From NCBI RefSeq assembly GCF_003112535.1, contig NZ_BEWA01000008.1, positions 248,001-312,000 of the forward strand: a DNA stretch of 64,000 nucleotides, given 5' to 3'. This DNA is from Streptomyces rishiriensis (GTDB taxonomy: Bacteria; Actinomycetota; Actinomycetes; Streptomycetales; Streptomycetaceae). This document shows positions 16,221-26,011 of the stretch, one piece after another (the first letter of the stretch is position 1; every line of letters begins with the position of its first letter). The position numbers were made by a program, and so were the translations under genes. Under the pieces are notes generated by a model, which was not told where the DNA came from, did no database searches, and saw nothing but the letters and a program-made list of their open reading frames with translations.

Positions 16221-19200
16221 CCTTCGACAAGCTGCTCGTCGCCAACCGCGGCGAGATAGCCGTCCGCATCATCCGCACCGCCCGCGAACTGGGCCTGCGC
16301 ACCGTCGCGGTGTACTCCGACCCCGACCGGTCGGCGCCCCACGTCCGGCTCGCCGACGAGGCGGTACGGCTCGGCCCGGCCCCCGCGAAGGAGTCCTACC
16401 TCGACGCCGGCCTGGTGCTGAAGGCGGCCGAGGAGACCGGCGCGGGCGCGATCCACCCCGGCTACGGGTTCCTCTCGGAGGACGCGGCCTTCGCCCGCCG
16501 CTGCGCCGACGCCGGCATCGTGTTCGTCGGCCCGACACCGGACCAGCTGGAGCTGTTCGGCGCCAAGCACACGGCCCGCGCGGCGGCGCAGGCCGCCGGG
16601 GTGCCGCTGGCGCCGGGCACCGGACTGCTGGCCTCCCTGGCCGCGGCCGAGAAGGAAGCCGAGGCCATCGGCTATCCCGTCATGCTCAAGGCGACCGGCG
16701 GAGGCGGCGGGATCGGCATGTCGGCCTGCCGCTCCCCCGGCGAGCTCGCCGACGCCTGGGAACGCGTCCAGCGCGTCGCCGCCGCCTCCTTCTCCTCGGC
16801 CGGCGTCTTCCTGGAACGCCTCGTCGAGGACGCACGCCACGTCGAGGTCCAGGTCTTCGGCGACGGCGAGGGGAAGGTCGTCACCTTCGGCGACCGCGAC
16901 TGCTCGCTGCAGCGCCGCAACCAGAAGGTCGTGGAGGAGGCCCCCGCGCCGGGGCTGCCCGACCGGGTGCGCGCGCAACTCGCCGCGTCCGCGCGGGAGC
17001 TGTGCGCCTCCGTGGGCTACCGCTCGGCGGGCACCGTCGAGTTCGTCTACGACGCGGCCCGCGAGGAGGCCTACTTCCTGGAGGTCAACACCCGCCTGCA
17101 GGTGGAGCATCCGGTCACCGAGGAGATCTACGGCGTCGACCTCGTCGCCTGGATGCTGCGTCTGGCGCGCGGCGAGCGGGACGTCGTCCGCGAGCCGGGT
17201 CCGCCGCGCGGCCACGCCGTCGAGGCCCGCCTGTACGCCGAGGACCCCAGCCGCGGCCACCGTCCCAGCGCCGGCCTGCTCACCCGGGTCGAGTTCCCGG
17301 GCGGAGTGCGCGTCGACGGCTGGGTGGAGACGGGCTGCGAGGTGACGACGTCCTACGACCCGATGCTCGCCAAGGTGATCGCCTACGGAGCGGACCGCGC
17401 CCTCGCGCTGCGACGGCTCGACGAGGCGCTGGCCCGCACCCGCGTCGACGGCGTCGAGACCAACCTGGGCCTGGTGCGCGCGGCGCTCGTGGACCCCCGC
17501 TTCGTGGCGGCGTCCCACTCCACGGCGACCCTCGCCGAGGTGCACGACCCGACCCCGCGCATCGAGGTGGCGGCCGGCGGCACCCTCACCACCGTGCAGG
17601 ACTGGCCCGGCCGCACCGGTCACTGGCAGGTCGGCGTCCCGCCGTCCGGCCCGATGGACGACCGCTCGTTCCGGCTCGGCAACCGGGCGCTCGGCAACCC
17701 CGAGGGCGCGCCGGGCCTGGAGTGCACCCTCCAGGGCCCGTCGCTGCGGTTCACGCACGCCACGACGGTGTGCGTGACGGGCGCGCCCGCGACGGTCACC
17801 GTGGACGGCGCCGCGGTCGCGCAGTGGGAACCGGTGACGGTCCCCGCGGGATCCCTGCTGGAGGTCGGCGCGCCCGTCGAGCACGGTCTGCGCACCTACG
17901 TCCTGTTCGCGGGCGGTCTCGACGTCCCCGCCTTCCTGGGCAGCGCGAGCACGTTCACGCTGGGCCGGTTCGGCGGACACGGCGGCCGCGCGCTGCGCAC
18001 GGGCGACGTCCTGCACGGCGGGACCGTCGCCGAGGGCGCTCCCGCGACGGACCGCCCCGCCTTCGGTCCCGTCTGGCACATCGGCGCCGTCGAAGGCCCG
18101 CACGCGGCACCGGAGTTCTTCACCGAGGAGGACATCCGCGACTTCTACGCCGCCGACTGGAAGGTGCACTTCAACTCCGCCCGCACCGGGGTGCGCCTCA
18201 TCGGCCCGAGGCCGCGGTGGGCGCGCACCGACGGCGGTGAGGCGGGCCTGCACCCCTCCAACATCCACGACACCCCGTACTCCGTCGGGGCCGTCGACTA
18301 CACCGGCGACATGCCGGTGCTTCTCGGCCCGGACGGCCCCTCGCTCGGCGGCTTCGTGTGCCCGGCCACGGTGCTCACCTCCGAACGCTGGAAGCTCGGC
18401 CAGCTGCGCCCCGGCGACACCGTCCGCTTCCGGCCGGTGGACGTGGACGGCCGTCCGCGCCCGGAGATCGTCGACGGCGGGATCCTCGCGACGGACGGCG
18501 ACGTCGTCTTCCGCCGCAGCGGCGACGACAACCTCCTCGTCGAGTTCGGTCCGCCCCACCTGGACCTCGCCCTGCGGATGCGCGTCCACGCCCTGATGGA
18601 GGCGGTGGCCGCGGCGGATCCGACGGGCGTCACCGACCTCACCCCGGGCATCCGCTCGCTGCAGATCCGCACGGACCCGGGCCGGCTGCCCCTGCGCGAG
18701 CTCCTCGCGATCGTCCGCGAGACGGCGGCGGCGCTGCCCCCCACGGACGAGCTGGTCGTCCCCTCCCGCACGGTGCACCTGCCGCTGTCCTGGGACGACC
18801 CGGCCACCCGCGAGGCGATCGCCCGCTACATGGCGGGCGTCCGCGACGACGCCCCCTGGTGCCCCTGGAACATCGAGTTCATCCGCCGTGTCAACGGCCT
18901 GGAGTCGACGGCGGACGTCTACGACACCGTGTTCGCCGCGGAGTACCTGGTCCTGGGCCTCGGCGACGTCTACCTGGGCGCCCCGGTCGCCACCCCCCTC
19001 GACCCCCGCCACCGGCTCGTGACCACGAAGTACAACCCGGCGCGCACCTGGACGGCCGAGAACTCGGTCGGCATCGGCGGGGCGTACCTGTGCGTCTACG
19101 GCATGGAGGGCCCCGGCGGCTACCAGTTCGTCGGCCGGACGACCCAGGTGTGGTCGCCGTGGCAGCAGCGCGGCGCGTTCGAGGCGGGCTCCCCCTGGCT

Positions 19201-19723
19201 GCTGCGGTTCTTCGACCGGATCCGCTGGCATCCGGTCGACGCGGACGAACTGCTCGGCCTGCGGGCCGACATCGTCTCCGGACGGTTCGTCCCGCGCATC
19301 GAGGAGGGCACCTTCTCCCTCGCCGGACACCAGGCCTTCCTCGCCGAACACGCCGACTCCATAGCGGAGTTCGGAGCCCGCCAGCGGGCCGCCTTCGCGG
19401 CCGAGCGGGACGCCTGGGAGGCCGCGGGCGAGTTCGCCCGCGCGCAGGCCGCCACCGCCCCGGCCGTCGCACCGGCCGAGGTGACGGTCCCGGCCGGCGG
19501 ACGGCTCGTGGAGGCCGAGTTCGCCGCCTGCGTATGGCAGTTGAACGTGTCGCCGGGCGACGAGGTGACGGCGGGCCAGCCGCTGCTCGCCCTGGAGGCG
19601 ATGAAGATGGAGTCCAGGGTGCACGCGCCGGTCGACGGCGTCGTGGCACAGGTCCTGGCCCGACCCGGCGACCAGGTCGAGGCGGGGACGGCACTGCTCG
19701 TCCTCGCGCCGGCCGGCGTCTGA
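16217..19723 (+). CDS. uca: Biotin-dependent urea/guanidine carboxylase, probably guanidine type
   Basis: This 1168-residue multidomain enzyme has a biotin carboxylase domain (1-450; MLKATGGGGGIGM, FLEVNTRLQVEHPVTEE), an allophanate-hydrolase-subunit-like KipI/KipA carboxyltransferase (about 460-1050; GPSLGGFV) and a biotinyl domain with ALEAMKMES at the end. It carboxylates urea or guanidine with ATP and bicarbonate. Residue 694 is Asp in VDYTGD where I recall Asn (VNFTGD) in fungal urea carboxylase; this Asn/Asp change is reported to separate urea from guanidine carboxylases. With the two DUF1989 genes, guanidine is the favoured substrate. ATG 16217 overlaps the previous stop. Confidence 0.88.
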   Translation: MTFDKLLVANRGEIAVRIIRTARELGLRTVAVYSDPDRSAPHVRLADEAVRLGPAPAKESYLDAGLVLKAAEETGAGAIHPGYGFLSEDAAFARRCADAGIVFVGPTPDQLELFGAKHTARAAAQAAGVPLAPGTGLLASLAAAEKEAEAIGYPVMLKATGGGGGIGMSACRSPGELADAWERVQRVAAASFSSAGVFLERLVEDARHVEVQVFGDGEGKVVTFGDRDCSLQRRNQKVVEEAPAPGLPDRVRAQLAASARELCASVGYRSAGTVEFVYDAAREEAYFLEVNTRLQVEHPVTEEIYGVDLVAWMLRLARGERDVVREPGPPRGHAVEARLYAEDPSRGHRPSAGLLTRVEFPGGVRVDGWVETGCEVTTSYDPMLAKVIAYGADRALALRRLDEALARTRVDGVETNLGLVRAALVDPRFVAASHSTATLAEVHDPTPRIEVAAGGTLTTVQDWPGRTGHWQVGVPPSGPMDDRSFRLGNRALGNPEGAPGLECTLQGPSLRFTHATTVCVTGAPATVTVDGAAVAQWEPVTVPAGSLLEVGAPVEHGLRTYVLFAGGLDVPAFLGSASTFTLGRFGGHGGRALRTGDVLHGGTVAEGAPATDRPAFGPVWHIGAVEGPHAAPEFFTEEDIRDFYAADWKVHFNSARTGVRLIGPRPRWARTDGGEAGLHPSNIHDTPYSVGAVDYTGDMPVLLGPDGPSLGGFVCPATVLTSERWKLGQLRPGDTVRFRPVDVDGRPRPEIVDGGILATDGDVVFRRSGDDNLLVEFGPPHLDLALRMRVHALMEAVAAADPTGVTDLTPGIRSLQIRTDPGRLPLRELLAIVRETAAALPPTDELVVPSRTVHLPLSWDDPATREAIARYMAGVRDDAPWCPWNIEFIRRVNGLESTADVYDTVFAAEYLVLGLGDVYLGAPVATPLDPRHRLVTTKYNPARTWTAENSVGIGGAYLCVYGMEGPGGYQFVGRTTQVWSPWQQRGAFEAGSPWLLRFFDRIRWHPVDADELLGLRADIVSGRFVPRIEEGTFSLAGHQAFLAEHADSIAEFGARQRAAFAAERDAWEAAGEFARAQAATAPAVAPAEVTVPAGGRLVEAEFAACVWQLNVSPGDEVTAGQPLLALEAMKMESRVHAPVDGVVAQVLARPGDQVEAGTALLVLAPAGV

Positions 19724-19737
19724 GAGAGGAACCGCAG

Positions 19738-21408
19738 ATGTCCAGCACGCTCAGCCGCGTCCGCGCCGCGTACGCCCGCATCGAGGCCACGGACCGCCCC
19801 GAGATCTGGATCGACCTGCGGCCCCGGGACGAGGTCGAGGCGGAGGCGGAGGCGATCGACCGGCGCGTCGCCTCCGGAGACCGTCTTCCGCTCGCCGGCC
19901 GGCTGCTCGCCGCCAAGGGCAACATCGACGTGGCCGGCCTGCCCACCACGGCGGGCTGTCCCGCGTACGCCTACCGGCCGGCCCAGGACGCCCCGGCGGT
20001 GGCCGCTCTGCGCGCGGCCGGGGCACTGCTGCTGGGCACGACGAACCTCGACCAGTTCGCGACGGGCCTGGTGGGCACCCGCTCCCCGCACGGCGCGGTC
20101 CGGGGCGCCTTCGACCCGGAGCGGATCAGCGGCGGCTCCAGCTCCGGCTCGGCCGTGGCGGTGGCCCTCGGCCTCGTCGACCTCGCGCTCGGCACGGACA
20201 CGGCGGGCTCGGGCCGGGTCCCGGCCGCCTTCAACGGCGTCGTCGGCCTGAAGCCGACCCGCGGTCTCGTCCCGACCGAGGGCGTCGTCCCCGCCTGCGC
20301 CTCGCTCGACTGCGTGACCGTCTTCGCCCGCACCCTGCCGGAGGCCGAACAGGCCCTCGCCCACATGGCGACCGGCGCCGTCCCGCCCCCGCCCGGGCGG
20401 CCCGCCGGCCCCTGGCGCGTCGCGGTCCCGCCGCTCGACCAGCTCGGCGAACTGGACGCCGGCTGGGCGCAGGCCTACGAGGCGGCGGCACGGCAGCTCG
20501 CGGCGGCCGGGGCCGAGCTCCGCACCCTCGACCTCAGCCCCTTCACCGAGGCCGCCGCGATGCTGTACGAGGGCGCGTTCGTCGCCGAGCGCTACACCGC
20601 CGTGGGGAGCTTTGTCGACAAGTTGCTCGCGGAAGGCGGTGCGGGCCTGGACCCGACGGTCGCCGGCATCATCACCCGGGCCCGCGACGTCCCCGCCCAC
20701 CGCCTCTTCGCGGACCAGGACCGACTGGCCGCCCTGCGCACCCGCGCTTTCGCCGAACTGGCCGACGCCGACGCGCTGCTGCTGCCCACCGCCCCCGGCC
20801 ACCCCACCCTCGCGGAGGTCGCCGCCGACCCGCTGGGCGCCAACGCCCGCCTGGGCCGCTTCACCAACTCCACCAACCTCTTCGACCTGGCGGCGGTGGC
20901 GGTCCCGGCCGGCGAGGTGAACGGCCTCCCGTTCGGCGTGATGCTGATCGGGCCGGCTCACACGGACGAGCGGCTGGCCCGGATCGCCGCGCTGCTGCGG
21001 CCCGGGACACGGGTGGCGGTGGTGGGCGCGCACCTGTCGGGCCAGCCGCTGAACGGCCAGCTCCTGGCCCTGGGCGCCCGCCTGGACCGGACGACGGTCA
21101 CCGCCCCGGTCTACCGGCTGCACGCCCTGCGCACGAGCCCGCCGAAGCCGGGCCTGGTGCACGTCGGCGCCGAGGACGGCTCCGGAGCGGCGATCGAGAC
21201 GGAGGTATGGCGTCTCCCGGCCGAAGGCCTCGGATCCCTGCTGGCCGCGCTGCCCCGCCCGATGGCCCTGGGCCCGGTGGAACTCGCCGACGGCACCCGC
21301 GTCCCCGGCTTCCTCTGCGAGCCCTGCGCCCTCGCGGACGCCGAGGACATCACCGCCTACGGCGGCTGGCGCAGCTACCTGAACGAGCGCCAGGGGCAGC
21401 GCACCTAG
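19738..21408 (+). CDS. atzF: Allophanate hydrolase
   Basis: The 556-residue amidase-signature enzyme hydrolyses allophanate to ammonia and carbon dioxide, the last step after the carboxylase and deiminase. The catalytic triad is visible: Lys60 in LAAKGNID, the SGGSSSGSA loop at 131-139, and nucleophile Ser158 in GTDTAGSGR. The C-terminal domain (about 430-556) with VYRLHALRTSPPKPGLVHVG is typical of AtzF/DUR1-type enzymes. It starts 14 bases after the carboxylase stop. The operon ends at the 42-bp palindrome that follows. Confidence 0.92.
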   Translation: MSSTLSRVRAAYARIEATDRPEIWIDLRPRDEVEAEAEAIDRRVASGDRLPLAGRLLAAKGNIDVAGLPTTAGCPAYAYRPAQDAPAVAALRAAGALLLGTTNLDQFATGLVGTRSPHGAVRGAFDPERISGGSSSGSAVAVALGLVDLALGTDTAGSGRVPAAFNGVVGLKPTRGLVPTEGVVPACASLDCVTVFARTLPEAEQALAHMATGAVPPPPGRPAGPWRVAVPPLDQLGELDAGWAQAYEAAARQLAAAGAELRTLDLSPFTEAAAMLYEGAFVAERYTAVGSFVDKLLAEGGAGLDPTVAGIITRARDVPAHRLFADQDRLAALRTRAFAELADADALLLPTAPGHPTLAEVAADPLGANARLGRFTNSTNLFDLAAVAVPAGEVNGLPFGVMLIGPAHTDERLARIAALLRPGTRVAVVGAHLSGQPLNGQLLALGARLDRTTVTAPVYRLHALRTSPPKPGLVHVGAEDGSGAAIETEVWRLPAEGLGSLLAALPRPMALGPVELADGTRVPGFLCEPCALADAEDITAYGGWRSYLNERQGQRT

Positions 21409-21439
21409 AACCTCTCGTTCGGCTCCCGGCGGGTAGGAA

Positions 21440-21481
21440 GGGTGCGGGGAGCGGGTGGCCGGCCACCCGCTCCCCGCACCC
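21440..21481. terminator. Perfect 42-bp palindrome, bidirectional terminator
   Basis: Arms of 21 bases, 21440-21460 and 21461-21481, are exact reverse complements (left arm starting GGGTGCGGGGAGCGGG) with no loop spacer. The site lies between the convergent ends of atzF (21408) and the helicase (21493) and probably stops transcription from both sides. Confidence 0.8.
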
Positions 21482-21492
21482 GCCGTCCACTC

Positions 21493-24300
21493 TCAGCCCA
21501 CCGACGAGTAGGCCACGACGCCCCGCAGCAACGCGTCGACCGCCTTACGGGCGTTCTTCGCCACCGTCGTGCTCTCGGCGGGAGCCGCCGCCGCGATCTG
21601 CCCGAGTACGTCGATGACCTGCTTGCACCAGCGCACGAAGTCTCCGGCGGGCATCTCCGCCTCGCGCAGCACCTCGTCCAGCCCCTTCCCCGAGGCCCAC
21701 ATGTACGCCGACCAGGCGAAGCCCAGGTCAGGTTCGCGCTGTCCGACGCCCTCGGTCTGGCTGATCCGGAAGTCCTCCTCCAGCGCGTCCAGCCGGCCCC
21801 AGATGCGCACCATCTCGCCGAGCGCGGCCTTCGCCTTGCCCGAGGGCAGCTTCGGCGCCATCGCGTCGTCGCTCATCCGCGCCTCGTACACCAACGCCGA
21901 GACGCAGGCGGCGAGTTCAGCGGGGCTGAGCCCCTCCCAGACACCCGCGCGCAGACATTCGCTGGCGAGCAGGTCGAGTTCGCCGTAGAGGCGGGCGAGC
22001 CGCTTGCCGTGCTCGGTGACCTCGTTGCCGCGCAGGTAGTCCAACTCGGTCAGCAGCGCCACGATCCGGTCGAAGGTACGGGCGATGGTGTTGGTGCGGC
22101 CCTCGATGCGCCGCTCCAGCTGCGAGGTGTCGCGCAACAGCCGGTGGTAGCGCTCGGCCCAGCGGGCGTGGTCCTCGCGGTCGGAGCAGCCGTGGCACGG
22201 GTGCGCCCGGATCTCGGTGCGCAGCCGGGCGATCTCCCGGTCGTCCGCGGCCTGGGAGCGCTGCTTGCGGGCCCGCTCCGGCGGGATGTGCCCGGCCTTG
22301 GTGCGCAGCGCGGAGGCGAGGTCGCGGCGGGACTGCGGCGAGCGCGCGTTGAACGTCTTGGGGATCCGCATCCGCTCCAGCGCCTCGACCGGCACGGGGA
22401 AGTCGATCGACGCCAGCCGCTTGACCTGCCGCTCGGCGGTCAGGACCAGCGGGCGCGGCCCGTCCTGGTGGTCGAAGCCGCGGTGCCCGTTGGCCCGCCC
22501 GGCGGGCAGGCCCGGGTCCAGCACCAGCGCCAGCCCCGCGTACTTGCCGGCGGGCACGTGGATGACGTCCCCGGGCTTGAGCCTCTCCAGCGCCACGGCG
22601 GCCTCCGCGCGCCGCTGGACCGCGCCCTGCTTGGCCAGTTCGGTCTCGCGGTCCTTGAGGTCGCGGCGCAGCCGCGCGTACTCCTCGAAGTCGCCGAGGT
22701 GGCAGGTCATGGAGGCCTTGTAGCCGTCCAGGCCCTCCTCGTTGCGCTGGACCTGCCGGGAGATCCCGACCACCGACCGGTCGGCCTGGAACTGCGCGAA
22801 CGACGTCTCCAGCAGTTCGCGCGAGCGGTGCCGCCCGAACTGTTCGACGAGGTTGACCGCCATGTTGTAGGACGGCTTGAAGCTGGAGCGCAGCGGGTAC
22901 GTGCGCGTGCCCGCGAGGCCGGCGAGGTGCTCGGGGGCCATCGCGCGCTGCCACAGCACGACGGCGTGTCCCTCGACGTCGATGCCGCGCCGGCCCGCGC
23001 GCCCGGTGAGCTGGGTGTACTCGCCGGGGGTGATGTCGGCGTGCTGTTCGCCGTTCCACTTGACGAGCTTCTCCAGCACCACCGACCGGGCGGGCATGTT
23101 GATGCCGAGGGCGAGGGTCTCGGTCGCGAAGACGGCCTTGACCAGGCCGCGCACGAACAGCTCCTCGACGACCTCCTTGAACGTCGGCAGCATGCCCGCG
23201 TGGTGGGCGGCGATACCCCGCTCCAGGCCCTCCAGCCACTCGTAGTAGCCGAGGACGTGCAGGTCCTCGTGCGGGATGGCGGCGGTGCGCTCCTCGACGA
23301 GGGCGCGGACCTCGGCCCGCGCCTCCTCGTCGTTCAGCCGCAGTCCGGCGTACAGGCACTGCTGGACGGCGGCCTCGCAGGCGGCGCGGCTGAAGATGAA
23401 CGTGATGGCGGGCAGCAGCCCTTCGGCGTCGAGCCGCTCGATGACCTCGGGCCGGCCCGGCGTCCACACCCGCGAGCGCTGCCTGCGCTCGCGCTCGCGG
23501 TCGGCCTCGCGCATGCTGCGGCCCCGCCTGCGGTCCTGGTACGACGGCCTGGAGGCCTCCATGCGGGCCAGGCGCATGAGGTCGGGGTTGACGGCCCTTC
23601 GATGGCCCTCGCCCTCCTCGAACAGGTCGTACATCCGCCGCCCGGCGAGCACGTGCTGGAACAGCGGCACGGGCCGGTGTTCGGAGACGATCACCTCGGT
23701 GTCGCCGCGCACGGTGTCCAGCCAGTCGCCGAACTCCTCGGCGTTGGACACGGTCGCGGACAGCGAGACCAGGGTGACCGACTCGGGAAGATGGATGATC
23801 ACCTCTTCCCACACGGCGCCCCGGAAGCGGTCGGAGAGGTAGTGCACCTCGTCCATCACCACGTATCCGAGGCCGAGGAGCGTCTGCGAACCGGCGTAGA
23901 GCATGTTCCGCAGCACCTCGGTGGTCATCACGACCACCGGCGCTTCGGAGTTGACGCTGTTGTCGCCGGTGAGCAGACCCACCTTGTCGCTGCCGTAGCG
24001 GCGGCACAGGTCGGAGTACTTCTGGTTCGACAGCGCCTTGATGGGGGTCGTGTAGAAGCACTTCTTGCCCTGTTGCAGGGCGAGGTGGACGGCGAACTCG
24101 CCCACGATCGTCTTGCCCGAGCCGGTGGGGGCGGCCACCAGGACGCCCTTGCCCGCCTCCAGCGCCTGACAGGCCTCGATCTGGAAGGGGTCGAGACCGA
24201 AGTCGTACATCTCGCGGAAGGACGCGAGCGCGGTGGCCTGCTCGACAGCGCGCTTACGTGCTGCCGTGTACCGCTCGGCCGGTGAGAGATCCTCTGTCAT
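21493..24300 (-). CDS. helY: Ski2-like DEAD/DEAH-box helicase (HelY-type)
   Basis: This 935-residue RNA/DNA helicase has Walker A VAAPTGSGKT, the DEVH box VVMDEVHYLSDR, motif III SLSATVSN, motif VI QLTGRAGRRGID and a C-terminal DSHCT/rRNA-processing arch region. It resembles mycobacterial HelY, which lies in the same order after tatA-tatC at the end of the pafBC cluster. ATG 24300 is preferred because family members begin MTEDLSPAERYTAARKRA; 24345 is an in-frame alternative. RNA processing or decay is the likely role. Gene order, not sequence, links it to the Tat genes. Confidence 0.88.
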   Translation of the reverse strand: MTEDLSPAERYTAARKRAVEQATALASFREMYDFGLDPFQIEACQALEAGKGVLVAAPTGSGKTIVGEFAVHLALQQGKKCFYTTPIKALSNQKYSDLCRRYGSDKVGLLTGDNSVNSEAPVVVMTTEVLRNMLYAGSQTLLGLGYVVMDEVHYLSDRFRGAVWEEVIIHLPESVTLVSLSATVSNAEEFGDWLDTVRGDTEVIVSEHRPVPLFQHVLAGRRMYDLFEEGEGHRRAVNPDLMRLARMEASRPSYQDRRRGRSMREADRERERRQRSRVWTPGRPEVIERLDAEGLLPAITFIFSRAACEAAVQQCLYAGLRLNDEEARAEVRALVEERTAAIPHEDLHVLGYYEWLEGLERGIAAHHAGMLPTFKEVVEELFVRGLVKAVFATETLALGINMPARSVVLEKLVKWNGEQHADITPGEYTQLTGRAGRRGIDVEGHAVVLWQRAMAPEHLAGLAGTRTYPLRSSFKPSYNMAVNLVEQFGRHRSRELLETSFAQFQADRSVVGISRQVQRNEEGLDGYKASMTCHLGDFEEYARLRRDLKDRETELAKQGAVQRRAEAAVALERLKPGDVIHVPAGKYAGLALVLDPGLPAGRANGHRGFDHQDGPRPLVLTAERQVKRLASIDFPVPVEALERMRIPKTFNARSPQSRRDLASALRTKAGHIPPERARKQRSQAADDREIARLRTEIRAHPCHGCSDREDHARWAERYHRLLRDTSQLERRIEGRTNTIARTFDRIVALLTELDYLRGNEVTEHGKRLARLYGELDLLASECLRAGVWEGLSPAELAACVSALVYEARMSDDAMAPKLPSGKAKAALGEMVRIWGRLDALEEDFRISQTEGVGQREPDLGFAWSAYMWASGKGLDEVLREAEMPAGDFVRWCKQVIDVLGQIAAAAPAESTTVAKNARKAVDALLRGVVAYSSVG

Positions 24301-24566
24301 CGTGCTTTCGAGCGTACCGGGCCGCACTGACAACAGGACGATCATTATCCGGATCAGGTGCTTCCGAACCCGGGTACGCCCAGCTCACGCAGGGCCGCCG
24401 GGCTCCGGCGCGCGGGCCGGGCGACACGCCCCGGCCCAGGCGCCCGCGACACGCCCCGACCCGGTCACGCGACGCACGCTGAGCGGCGGTGTCCCGCGCC
24501 GCTCCCCGTCCCCGCGCCGCTCCCCCGCCCGCGCCCCGGCGGTCGCCGGCCGCCCGCGACGCGGAA

Positions 24567-24599
24567 GCGGCCGGGGCGCCGTGCGGGCGCCCCGGCCGC
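24567..24599 (-). terminator. Hairpin terminator after tatC
   Basis: A 14-bp stem, GCGGCCGGGGCGCC with its exact complement, encloses the loop GTGCG, about 75 bases after tatC stops. From here to 24300 there is no gene on either strand; the stretch is C-rich low-complexity sequence that should contain the helicase promoter. Confidence 0.65.
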
Positions 24600-24673
24600 G
24601 GCCCGCAGCGGGATGGACGAAAGAGGGTGATCTCGCGGGTCGCGAGGGCGACCCGGGAGTCCGGCGGCGTCTG

Positions 24674-25618
24674 TCAGGTCACGTCGTCGTACCCGTTGAC
24701 CCGGTCCGTGCTCGACTGCTCCGGCAGCGAGCGCGAGGCGGCCACCGTCTCGACCCCGCCGATGTCCTCCGGGGTGAGATCCAGCTCGGACGCCTCGTCG
24801 TCGGCCGGGCCGAGGGCGTCGCGGCGGTGCTTGCGGCGGTCGTTCAGCACGGAGAAGGCGGTCGCGCAGAAGTACAGGACCCAGATCGGACCGGCGAGCG
24901 CCAGCATGGTCAGCGGGTCGGTGCTGGGCGTGGCGACCGCGGCGAACACCGTGATGCCGATGATCATCCCGCGCCACCAGCCGAGCATGCGCTTGCCGGT
25001 CAGCACCCCGGTCAGATTGAGCATCACCAGCAGCAGCGGCAGCTCGAACGAGAGGCCGAAGACCAGCACCATGCGGACGATCAGATCGAGGAGATCGTCC
25101 AGCGGCAGCTGGTTGTCGAGGTCGGCCGGCGAGAACTGCAGGAGCACCTTGGCCATGGTCGGGAGCGTCTTGTACGCGAAGAACGCCCCGCCGAGGAACA
25201 GCGGAACGCCCGTGCCGACGAACGCGTAGGCGTACTTGCGCTCGTGCCGGTGCAGACCGGGCGCGACGAACGCCCACAGCTGGTAGAGCCAGACCGGCGA
25301 CGCGAAGATCACGCCGGCCATCAGGGAGACCTTGAGGGCGAGCGTGAAGGGGGTGAGCAGACCGTTCAGCACGATACGGGCGCAGGTGCCGCTCCGCTGG
25401 GTCGCCAGCTCGGAGAAGGTCGAGTCGCACCCCACCGCGTTGAGAATCGGGTTCGTGAAGAACTCGATGATGTTCTTGTAGAAGAAGGCGGCCACGATCG
25501 TGACGACGACGATGGCCAGCATCGCCTTCGCGAGCCGGTTGCGAAGCTCACGAAGGTGATCCGCGAGGGGCATCCGCCCCTCGGGGTCCTTCTCCTCTTT
25601 GCGGGCAGACTTCAGCAA
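24674..25618 (-). CDS. tatC: Sec-independent protein translocase TatC
   Basis: The 314-residue polytopic membrane protein is the twin-arginine signal receptor of the Tat pathway. The conserved N-terminal MPLADHLRELRNRL and six hydrophobic segments are present, with ASPVWLYQLWAFVAPGL and ATPSTDPLTMLAL as signature loops. The C-terminal 60 residues are an acidic extension common in actinobacteria. The start is a TTG at 25618. It follows tatA by 47 bases in the same direction, so TatA and TatC are co-expressed; no tatB is in the window. Confidence 0.95.
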   Translation of the reverse strand: MLKSARKEEKDPEGRMPLADHLRELRNRLAKAMLAIVVVTIVAAFFYKNIIEFFTNPILNAVGCDSTFSELATQRSGTCARIVLNGLLTPFTLALKVSLMAGVIFASPVWLYQLWAFVAPGLHRHERKYAYAFVGTGVPLFLGGAFFAYKTLPTMAKVLLQFSPADLDNQLPLDDLLDLIVRMVLVFGLSFELPLLLVMLNLTGVLTGKRMLGWWRGMIIGITVFAAVATPSTDPLTMLALAGPIWVLYFCATAFSVLNDRRKHRRDALGPADDEASELDLTPEDIGGVETVAASRSLPEQSSTDRVNGYDDVT

Positions 25619-25665
25619 CCCACGTTCCCATCTCGTGCGGCGGGCCGGAGGTCACCGGCCCTGCG

Positions 25666-25953
25666 TCAGCGCTTGGTCGTGTCCGTCGGCTCGGTGACCG
25701 GACGGGAGCTGGTCACGTCGCCGGGAGCGGCCTGGATGGTGCGCGTCGCCGGGGTCTGCTCGTCGGCGGGGGGCGGGCCGGCCGGCGTGGTCGTGCTGCC
25801 GCCGTCCTCCTTCATCGCCTTGGCCTCGCTCTTCAGGATGCGAGCGGACTTGCCCAGCGAGCGCGCCATGTCGGGAAGCTTCTTCGCGCCGAACAGCAGG
25901 ATGACGACGACGAGGATGAGAATGATCTCGGGGGCGCCGAGCCTTCCGAACAT
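25666..25953 (-). CDS. tatA: Twin-arginine translocase subunit TatA
   Basis: The 95-residue protein has the TatA layout: one N-terminal transmembrane helix ([15 protein letters not shown]), the [16 protein letters not shown] hinge and amphipathic helix, and a Pro/Thr-rich flexible tail. It oligomerises to form the Tat translocation pore for folded proteins. ATG 25953 has an AGAAGG site. It leads the tatA-tatC unit; its promoter region contains an 18-bp palindrome. Confidence 0.95.
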   Translation of the reverse strand: MFGRLGAPEIILILVVVILLFGAKKLPDMARSLGKSARILKSEAKAMKEDGGSTTTPAGPPPADEQTPATRTIQAAPGDVTSSRPVTEPTDTTKR

Positions 25954-25993
25954 AAGTCTTTACCTTCTCACCGAGGCTGCGGGGGCGGGTTGC

Positions 25994-26011
25994 CGTCCGA
26001 CCGGTCGGACG
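25994..26011. promoter_or_regulatory. 18-bp perfect palindrome upstream of tatA
   Basis: CGTCCGACC and GGTCGGACG are exact complements with no spacer, 41 bases before the tatA start. CGATCGT motifs occur twice just beyond it (26023 and 26038 region). It may be a regulator site for tatA or the terminator of the upstream pafBC operon; sequence alone does not decide. Confidence 0.4.

Noticed and set aside
15905-19624. A very long minus-strand frame (1239 residues) opposite the carboxylase
   Set aside because: Composition is His/Arg/Gly-rich with no family motifs; it is a codon-bias shadow of the carboxylase, whose domains are all recognisable on the plus strand.
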